Program-made: the position numbers and the translations under genes
Part shown: one piece after another, positions 58,069 through 64,000 of the stretch
How positions within the stretch are numbered: position 1 is the stretch's first letter
Layout of the letters: each line of letters opens with the position of its first letter
Notes under the pieces: model-generated
Seen by the model: the letters and a program-made list of their open reading frames with translations, nothing else
The model's database searches: none
What the model was told of the DNA's origin: nothing
Assembly: GCA_963754065.1 (NCBI GenBank)
Contig: CAVWFH010000034.1
Coordinates: 124,001 to 188,000, forward strand
Direction: 5' to 3'
From: JALORV01 sp963754065
GTDB taxonomy: Bacteria > Pseudomonadota > Gammaproteobacteria > Burkholderiales > Burkholderiaceae_F
Length of the DNA stretch: 64,000 bases

Positions 58069-59885
58069 CAGAGCCCGATGCGCAAGCGGGCGAGCGTTGA
58101 CTTCAGCAACTCGTTACCGGGTTCCTTCGTGCGGGCCTCACGCAGCAGCGTCCGTGCGCGAACCTGGTCTCCGCTGGTCCAGAGCACTTCCGCAAGATGG
58201 ATCGTGACCTCGGCATCCGGCTTCGCGTCGTAGGCTTGTTCGAGGTACTTCTTTGCCTTCGGCAGGTCACCCATACGGAAGTAGACCCAGCCGAGCGAGT
58301 CGAGGATGAACGGGTCCTCGGGAGCGAGTTGGTGCGCCTTCTCGATCAGCTGCAGCGCCTCGGGGAGTCGCACATTGCGATCGGCAAAGGTGTAGCCGAG
58401 TGCGTTGTACGCATGGGCGTAATCCGGCTTGAGCTCGATCACCCGCCGCAGCTGGCGCTCCATCGCGTCGATGCGATCGAGCTTTTCCGCGGTCATCGCG
58501 CTGTCGTAGAGCAGCGCGATGTTGTCCGGCGACTTCTCGAGTGCCTGGGCCAGCAGCTTGTACGCATCGTCGTAGCGGCGTATCTCGCGCAGCAGCTGGG
58601 CTTCCGCCAGCAGCAGCTGCAGTCGTTCATCGGGCGAGTTCGCCTGCACCCCGCGCAATAGCTTGCGTGCTTCATCGGCGCGCTGCATCTTGGCAAGGAC
58701 CAGCGCCTCGCGCACGCGCGCCGGAATGAATTCGTCGCCACCTTCGATCTTGTGCAGCCAGCGCAACGCGTCGTCGTACTGCTTGTCGTCCTCAGCCAGT
58801 TGCGCAAGGTACAGGTAGGCCTGGTCCGGATCGCGCTCGTCGCTGGGCTGGCTTTGCAGCAGCTCCAGGTACCGCATCAGGTAGGTGCGTGCTTCGCTGC
58901 GCAGGTTGCCCTGCAGCGAAAGCAGGGCGAGCGAGTAGACAAGGTCCGGATTCTTGGGGTCCGCTTGCTGCAGCAGCTCGAACTGCGCGCGCGCGGGTCC
59001 GTACTGGCGATCCGCAACCAGCATGCGGGCATAGGCCAGGCGAACTTCTGCCGAGGCCCCAGACCGCGCGACCTGGCGTTGGAGCAGTTCGAGGGCCGCG
59101 GCGCGATCGGTGTTCTGCAGGAACTGTGCAGCGGCCAGGGCGGCCCGCTCGGATTCAGGCTGCAGCGCCACTGCCACCTTGGCCTCCTCGGCAGCCCGCG
59201 CGGGCATTCCAGCTGCGTGCGCACCCGAGGCGAGGACCAGGCGCACGTCGGCGTTGTTCAGGTAAGGCTGCGCCAGCCGTTCGAGCAGCCTGAACGCGCC
59301 CTGACGGTCCTGGGCGCGCGCGAGCTGGCGCTGGATACGCGACAACTCGGCCGCGGGGGACGCGGCCGCCTTCACGTCGGCCGCGAGCAGGACATAGGCG
59401 TCATCGAAACGGCCGGTGCTTGCATACAGCAAGGCCAGCGCCTGCCCAGCCTCCCTGGAATCGGGCGCGAGTTGCCGCCACAGTTCGGCCGCCTCGATGC
59501 TCTGCGGCAATGCGCGCCCCTGCAGCGCGAGTTCCGCGGCACGCCGTGCGAGTCGCGGATCGCGCGTCTCGCGCGCCAGCTTCAGATAGATCGCGTAGGC
59601 CGCGCCCAGTTCGCCCTGCTGCGCGGCCAGTTCCGCCGCCATCAGCTGGTACATCAGCGCACCGGTGATCGGCACCTCGGGGATGCCATCGGTCGCGCCG
59701 GCGGGTGCGCCGGGCGCGCCCGGCGGAACGGGCGCGGCGGCGACGGACGGAGGCGACGCAGGCGCGGGCGCGGCCTCGGGCGATGCGGCGTCGGGCCGCG
59801 CCGCACACCCTAGAATCGCCGTCGCGATCAGGAGCGGTAACCAACGCGACCCGGTGGCGGCGCGACGTGCGATGGAAAACAGCAT
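58068..59885 (-). CDS. TPR-repeat lipoprotein
   Basis: A 605-aa protein with signal and lipobox-like sequence (LLIATAILGCA), an Ala/Pro-rich linker, and TPR units throughout, e.g. 'AAYAIYLKLARETRDPRLARRAAELAL', 'SLGWVYFRMGDLPKAKKYLEQAY' and 'IALLYDSAMTAEKLDRIDAMERQLRRVIEL'. It is probably an outer-membrane or periplasmic scaffold; homologues precede lolB in betaproteobacteria, possibly for envelope biogenesis. ATG 59885 begins the signal sequence; the longer frame is unlikely. It is divergent from mutM. Confidence 0.87.
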   Translation of the reverse strand: MLFSIARRAATGSRWLPLLIATAILGCAARPDAASPEAAPAPASPPSVAAAPVPPGAPGAPAGATDGIPEVPITGALMYQLMAAELAAQQGELGAAYAIYLKLARETRDPRLARRAAELALQGRALPQSIEAAELWRQLAPDSREAGQALALLYASTGRFDDAYVLLAADVKAAASPAAELSRIQRQLARAQDRQGAFRLLERLAQPYLNNADVRLVLASGAHAAGMPARAAEEAKVAVALQPESERAALAAAQFLQNTDRAAALELLQRQVARSGASAEVRLAYARMLVADRQYGPARAQFELLQQADPKNPDLVYSLALLSLQGNLRSEARTYLMRYLELLQSQPSDERDPDQAYLYLAQLAEDDKQYDDALRWLHKIEGGDEFIPARVREALVLAKMQRADEARKLLRGVQANSPDERLQLLLAEAQLLREIRRYDDAYKLLAQALEKSPDNIALLYDSAMTAEKLDRIDAMERQLRRVIELKPDYAHAYNALGYTFADRNVRLPEALQLIEKAHQLAPEDPFILDSLGWVYFRMGDLPKAKKYLEQAYDAKPDAEVTIHLAEVLWTSGDQVRARTLLREARTKEPGNELLKSTLARLRIGL

Positions 59886-59971
59886 GAAGTGGACGCGTGC
59901 GCTGGAGCGCACGGCAAGCGGAATGAACCTCACATTATCAGAACGACCGCGGCCCGTTCGGTGCAAAAGAG

Positions 59972-60802
59972 ATGCCTGAACTGCCTGAGGTCGAAGTCAC
60001 GCGCAGGGCCTTGGCACCGTATGTCGAAGGCCAGACCGTCGAGTCGGTGGACGTGCGCGACCGACGCCTGCGCTGGCCGATCCCGCACGATCTTGCGGTC
60101 CGCCTCAGCGGACGGCGCATCGTGCATCTGGGACGCCGTGGCAAGTACCTGCTGTGGGAGTTTGCCGAAGGAACGCTGATCTCCCACCTCGGCATGTCGG
60201 GTGCATGGCGTGTATGGCCGCGTGCAGCGGCGCCCCCTGCTCGCCGCCACGATCACGTCGACATCGTCGTGCCACGCCATGTGGTGCGGCTGACCGACCC
60301 ACGTCGCTTCGGCGCGCTGCTCTGGCATGGCGCCGCGTCCGGACCCGTGCAGGAGCATCCGTTGCTGGCCGACCTCGGCATGGAGCCATTCGATCCGCGC
60401 TTCGGCGGAGCCGTGCTTTACTCGGGAACACGTCGGCGGGCTGCCGCGATCAAGCAGGTCCTGCTTGCCGGACAACTTGTTGTCGGTGTCGGCAACATCT
60501 ATGCATCAGAGGCGTTGTTTCGTGCCGGCATCAACCCAAAGCTGGCCGCGGGCCGGCTCGGCCCGGCACGCTGCGACCGGCTCGCGACTGCCGTGCAAGA
60601 GATCCTGACCGAGGCGATCGGTGTCGGTGGCAGCACCTTGCGCGACTTTGTATCGGCCGCCGGCGACGAGGGCTACTTCATGCTCGATGCCAAGGTCTAC
60701 GAACGCACGGGCCAGCCTTGCCGCGTCTGTGCAACGCCGATACGCCGACTGGTTCAGGGGCAACGCTCGACCTACTACTGTCCACGCTGCCAGCGGCATT
60801 GA
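59972..60802 (+). CDS. mutM: Formamidopyrimidine-DNA glycosylase MutM (Fpg)
   Basis: A 276-aa bifunctional glycosylase/AP lyase removing 8-oxoguanine. The catalytic PELPEVEVTRRAL begins right after Met1 (Pro2 nucleophile, Glu3). A conserved lysine lies in GRRGKYLLW, then SHLGMSGAWRVW, GVGNIYASEALF (H2TH motif), and the C-terminal zinc finger CRVCATPIRRLVQGQRSTYYCPRCQ. mutY lies 2 kb downstream, after the dynamin-like gene, so the two oxidised-guanine repair genes stay close. Confidence 0.97.
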   Translation: MPELPEVEVTRRALAPYVEGQTVESVDVRDRRLRWPIPHDLAVRLSGRRIVHLGRRGKYLLWEFAEGTLISHLGMSGAWRVWPRAAAPPARRHDHVDIVVPRHVVRLTDPRRFGALLWHGAASGPVQEHPLLADLGMEPFDPRFGGAVLYSGTRRRAAAIKQVLLAGQLVVGVGNIYASEALFRAGINPKLAAGRLGPARCDRLATAVQEILTEAIGVGGSTLRDFVSAAGDEGYFMLDAKVYERTGQPCRVCATPIRRLVQGQRSTYYCPRCQRH

Positions 60803-60940
60803 ACGGCGGCACGCGCCGTGCGCAGGCCGGAGCGTGCCTCGATTTGAACCGGATGTCGGTACGTTTTCGTGTCATGGGCACAGATCGCGTGCCGCAGGCC
60901 CTGTGATAGATTGGTTCGACCCTGCTTCGACGCGTGGCCC

Positions 60941-62899
60941 ATGGCCCAGCTTGCTTCCAGCTTCGAGGAATACGGCCAGTGGCGTGACGCACTGGCATCG
61001 TCCATTGTCCAGTTGCGGCAGTGGCTGGTCGACGCACAGATGCTCGATCCGGACGCGGCACGCCGCATCGACGTCGCGCTCGATCGCCTCGCCGAAGACA
61101 AGCTCGTCATTGCCTTCGTCGCCGAGTTCTCGCGCGGCAAATCGGAACTGATCAACGCCATTTTCTTCGCCGACTATGGCAAGCGCATCCTGCCGTCGTC
61201 GGCCGGGCGCACGACAATGTGCCCGACGGAACTGCTGTACGACGAGTCGATGCCGCCCTGTATCCGCGCGCTGCCGATCGAAACGCGCAGCCGCCTCGGC
61301 TCGACCTCCGACTTCAAGCGCCTGTCCGAGGAGTGGCAGGTGTTCCCGCTCGACACCAGTTCCGCGGACGGCATGCTCAATGCCTTCAAGATCGTCGCCG
61401 AGACCGTGCGTGTTCCGGTCGACCAGGCGCGCAGCTACGCGCTGTTCGATGCCGACGATCCAGACCAGGCCATCGCGCTCGACAAGAACGGCATGGTCGA
61501 GATCTCGAAGTGGCGCCACGCCGTCATCAACTTCCCGCATCCGCTGCTCAAGCACGGTCTGGTGATCCTCGACACGCCAGGCTTGAATGCGATCGGTACC
61601 GAGCCGGAACTGACGCTGTCATTGGTGCCCAATGCGCATGCCGTGCTGTTTGTCCTCGCGGCCGACACCGGCGTGACCAAGAGCGATCTCGATGTCTGGC
61701 GCCATGTCGTGGGCGACGCGGGCCACCGGAACCATATCGCGGTGCTCAACAAGATCGACGGCCTGTGGGACGTGCTGAAGACGCCGGGCGAGATCGAACT
61801 GGAAGTGCGGCACCAGTGCGCCGCGGTCGCGGCCACGCTCGACCTCGAGCCCATGCGCGTGTTTCCCGTCAGTGCGCAGAAGGGCCTGGTCGCCAAGGTC
61901 CAGAACGATCCGACGCTGCTCGAAGCCAGCCGGCTGCCGCTGCTGGAGGAAGCACTGATCGACCTGCTGGTGCCGACCAAGCAGCAGATCGTGCGCGACC
62001 AGACGGTGATGCAGGTGGAGCGCGTGGCCTCCGAGGCGCGCCAGACCCTGGACGCGCGCGAGCGTGGCGTCATCGAACAACTCTACGAACTGCGCGGCCT
62101 GCAGGGCAAGAACCAGAGTTCGATCGAGCGCATGACGCGGCGGGCGCTGGCCGAACAACGCGAGTTCGAGGAAGTCGTACGCAAGATCGTCGCGGCACGC
62201 GTCGTGCTGCAGAAGCTGTCCGACAAGCTGTTCGTGCCGCTGCGCGTCAGTACGCTGCGTACGCAGGTCCTGGCGACCCGCAACACGATGAAGAAGTCGC
62301 AGCTTTCACCGGCCATCTCGGGCGCCGTGCGCGACTACTTCGGCAACCTGCGCGAGCTGCTGCGCGATGCCAATGCGAAGGCGCTCGAAATCGAGCAGAT
62401 GGTGCTGGGCGTGCAGCGGCGCTTTGCCGAGGAGCTGGGCTGGAGCCTGAGCCCGCCGATGACGTTCTCGCTCGACACCTACATCGCCGACCTGGAGCGC
62501 GCCGAGGCGGCCTACCGATCGCAGTTCGGTGCGTTTGCCGTGCTCACGCGCGATCGCTGGACGCTGATGGAGCGCTTCTTCGAGACCGTCGTGGCGAAGT
62601 CGCGCGAGATCTTTTCCGCGGCCGAGCGCGATACCGAGGCCTGGGTCAAGTCGTTGTTGCCCCCCATCGAGTTGCAGGTCCGGGAGCAGCGCGCACAACT
62701 GAAGAAGCGTGCGGAATCCATCTCCAAGATCCGCGATGCCCAGGGTTCACTCGATGAACGCATCAGCGAACTCGAGCTCGCGCTCGAGGACACGCAGGCG
62801 CGCCTCGCAGCCCTCAGGCGTTTCGCCGATCGCGTCCACGAAATCGGAGCCAGGGTCCCGGACGAACTGGGGCTGGCGGAAGTTCCGCTCGCCGCGTAA
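60941..62899 (+). CDS. Dynamin-superfamily GTPase
   Basis: A 652-aa bacterial dynamin-like protein. The GTPase domain has P-loop FVAEFSRGKSELINAIF (about 60-75), the switch threonine region SSAGRTTMCPTELLY, G3 ILDTPGLNAIG (about 210) and G4 VLNKIDGLWD (about 268). The remainder is long helices with coiled-coil heptads (EVVRKIVAARVVLQKLSDKL, then AQLKKRAESISKIRDAQGSL). No membrane helix is seen, so it probably polymerises on membranes. It sits between mutM and mutY; the physiological role is unknown. ATG 60941 is favoured. Confidence 0.87.
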   Translation: MAQLASSFEEYGQWRDALASSIVQLRQWLVDAQMLDPDAARRIDVALDRLAEDKLVIAFVAEFSRGKSELINAIFFADYGKRILPSSAGRTTMCPTELLYDESMPPCIRALPIETRSRLGSTSDFKRLSEEWQVFPLDTSSADGMLNAFKIVAETVRVPVDQARSYALFDADDPDQAIALDKNGMVEISKWRHAVINFPHPLLKHGLVILDTPGLNAIGTEPELTLSLVPNAHAVLFVLAADTGVTKSDLDVWRHVVGDAGHRNHIAVLNKIDGLWDVLKTPGEIELEVRHQCAAVAATLDLEPMRVFPVSAQKGLVAKVQNDPTLLEASRLPLLEEALIDLLVPTKQQIVRDQTVMQVERVASEARQTLDARERGVIEQLYELRGLQGKNQSSIERMTRRALAEQREFEEVVRKIVAARVVLQKLSDKLFVPLRVSTLRTQVLATRNTMKKSQLSPAISGAVRDYFGNLRELLRDANAKALEIEQMVLGVQRRFAEELGWSLSPPMTFSLDTYIADLERAEAAYRSQFGAFAVLTRDRWTLMERFFETVVAKSREIFSAAERDTEAWVKSLLPPIELQVREQRAQLKKRAESISKIRDAQGSLDERISELELALEDTQARLAALRRFADRVHEIGARVPDELGLAEVPLAA

Positions 62900-62973
62900 G
62901 GTCGACGCGGGACCGGGCCGGCGCAGGCGCGCACCGTGTCGGCGCTCCTAGTTCCGGCCGACATGCACCATTA

Positions 62974-64000
62974 ATGAAATTTTCTGATCTCGTCGTCGCA
63001 TGGCAGCGACGCCATGGACGTCACGGGCTGCCCTGGCAGGGCACGCGCGATGCGTACCGTATCTGGCTGTCGGAAATCATGTTGCAGCAGACACAGGTCG
63101 CGACCGTCATTCCCTACTACCTGCGTTTCCTCGAGCGGTTTCCGGACGTGCGCGCGCTGGCGGCGGCTCCGATCGATGAGGTGATGTCGGCGTGGGCCGG
63201 TCTTGGCTACTACTCGCGCGCGCGCAACCTGCACCGCTGCGCCCAGACCATCGTTGCAGAGCACGACGGCGTGTTTCCCTCCTCGACCACGAAACTGGAG
63301 CAGCTGCCGGGCGTCGGGCGCTCCACGGCGGCGGCGATTGCGGTGTTTGCGTTCGGCGAGCGCGCCGCGATCCTCGATGGCAACGTCAAGCGGGTCTTCG
63401 CAAGGCACTTCGGCGTCGACGGCGTTCCTGGCACGGCCGCGACCGAGCGCGTCCTGTGGGATCTGGCCTCGGCCCAGTTGCCGCGCGTCGGCATCGAGTC
63501 GTACACGCAGGGACTGATGGACCTGGGTGCAACGGTCTGCCTGCGGGCGCGGCCCCGCTGTGACCTCTGCCCGGTTCACTCGGCCTGCATTGCCTTGCGC
63601 GACGAGCGCATCGCCGAATTGCCGGTGCCAAGGCCCTCGCGTGCACGACCGGTGCGTGCCGCGACGCTCGCTCTGATCACCGACGGCACCGGCGCCGTCC
63701 TGCTCGAGCGGCGCGCCCCGACCGGCATCTGGGGGGGACTGTTGAGTGCGCCGGAGTTCGACGCGGACCTTTCCGATTCCGCGTTGCAGGCAGCCATCGC
63801 GAAGCGCTACGGACTGCACGGCTCGGTCGAGCAGCGCCTGGCCACGGTGCGGCACGAGTTCAGCCACTACCGCTTTCTGATGCACCCGCGCGTCGTGCGC
63901 GCGACGGGTGCGACCGTCATGGCGGAAGCGACCGGACTGGCGTGGCTGCGCGCCGACGAGGTCGAACACGCGGCCTTGCCGGCGCCCCTGCGCCGCCTGC
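62974..64000 (+). CDS. mutY: Adenine DNA glycosylase MutY (3' end outside window)
   Basis: The first 342 codons of a MutY. The HhH-GPD domain is visible: PWQGTRDAYRIWLSEIMLQQTQV (catalytic Glu), LPGVGRSTAAAIAVFAFGE, ILDGNVKRVFARHFG (catalytic Asp region), and the [4Fe-4S] ligands C-x6-C-x2-C-x5-C in VCLRARPRCDLCPVHSAC. The C-terminal NUDIX-like 8-oxoG recognition domain starts about residue 230 (LALITDGTGAVLLERRAPTGIWGGL, HEFSHYRFLMHP). It removes A mispaired with 8-oxoG. ATG 62974 is the only plausible start; the end lies beyond 64000. Confidence 0.96.
   Translation, partial: MKFSDLVVAWQRRHGRHGLPWQGTRDAYRIWLSEIMLQQTQVATVIPYYLRFLERFPDVRALAAAPIDEVMSAWAGLGYYSRARNLHRCAQTIVAEHDGVFPSSTTKLEQLPGVGRSTAAAIAVFAFGERAAILDGNVKRVFARHFGVDGVPGTAATERVLWDLASAQLPRVGIESYTQGLMDLGATVCLRARPRCDLCPVHSACIALRDERIAELPVPRPSRARPVRAATLALITDGTGAVLLERRAPTGIWGGLLSAPEFDADLSDSALQAAIAKRYGLHGSVEQRLATVRHEFSHYRFLMHPRVVRATGATVMAEATGLAWLRADEVEHAALPAPLRRL

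Noticed and set aside
1..64000. CRISPR arrays, phage or plasmid modules, insertion sequences
   Set aside because: No regularly spaced repeats, transposase, integrase (other than XerC) or toxin-antitoxin genes were seen; the only repeats are the two small intergenic cassettes reported.

Overview
The window is 64 kb of GC-rich, gene-dense chromosome that reads as housekeeping sequence from a betaproteobacterium, most likely of the Burkholderiales. The grounds are gene order and family sub-types: DUF484-xerC, STAS-hslV-hslU, argB-nucleotidase-slmA, gpmA-envC-ctpA opposite rhodanese-grxC-secB-gpsA, a coxB/ctaD/ctaG/DUF2970/ctaE/SURF1/ctaA/ctaB/SCO block ending at rpoH-ftsX-ftsE, and ychF/pth/rplY/prs/tRNA-Gln/ispE/lolB. 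HslV carries the betaproteobacterial-type N-terminus with its threonine nucleophile at residue 7. No phage, insertion sequence, CRISPR array or integrated island is visible.

Layout. 1-2.7 kb: end of a DUF484 protein, xerC, rlmI. 2.8-6.6 kb: a probable metal-response cluster (CobW GTPase with His-rich loop, DksA with a Lys/Ala-rich extension, a decayed ABC transporter, a small Cys-containing secreted protein, a DUF3299 protein). 6.9-10.5 kb: STAS protein and the HslVU protease with a sigma-32-like promoter. 10.6-18 kb: cation exchanger, copper chaperones, argB, HAD nucleotidase, sppA, slmA, EamA exporter. 18-28.7 kb: moeB, ctpA, envC, gpmA on the minus strand; rhodanese, grxC, secB, gpsA and LOG on the plus strand; then trmL, comF, a BioC-like methyltransferase and a LysM protein. 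28.8-38.5 kb: cytochrome c oxidase (subunit II fused to cytochrome c), its copper delivery proteins (CtaG, SCO, SURF1) and heme A synthesis (CtaB, CtaA). 38.5-42 kb: putative dioxygenase, rpoH under a CIRCE operator, ftsX-ftsE. 42-49.5 kb: polyphosphate genes ppk-sixA facing ppx-ftsY, then rsmD-coaD and a DUF418 protein. 49.5-64 kb: MOSC protein, ychF, two acetyltransferases, patatin, pth, rplY, prs, tRNA-Gln, ispE, lolB, TPR lipoprotein, then mutM, a dynamin-like GTPase and mutY (cut by the window end).

Two things stand out. First, the transporter in the metal-response cluster has collapsed to fused fragments although the genes around it look intact. Second, at least six single-base indels break conserved genes (dksA, coxB, argB, DUF418, rplY twice). 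Several of these genes are normally indispensable, so most of the indels are probably sequencing or assembly errors; these genes are annotated here across the breaks. The best regulatory finds are the CIRCE element at rpoH, the sigma-32 promoter at hslV, and two hairpin- or repeat-rich intergenic cassettes (hslV/hslU and downstream of SURF1).
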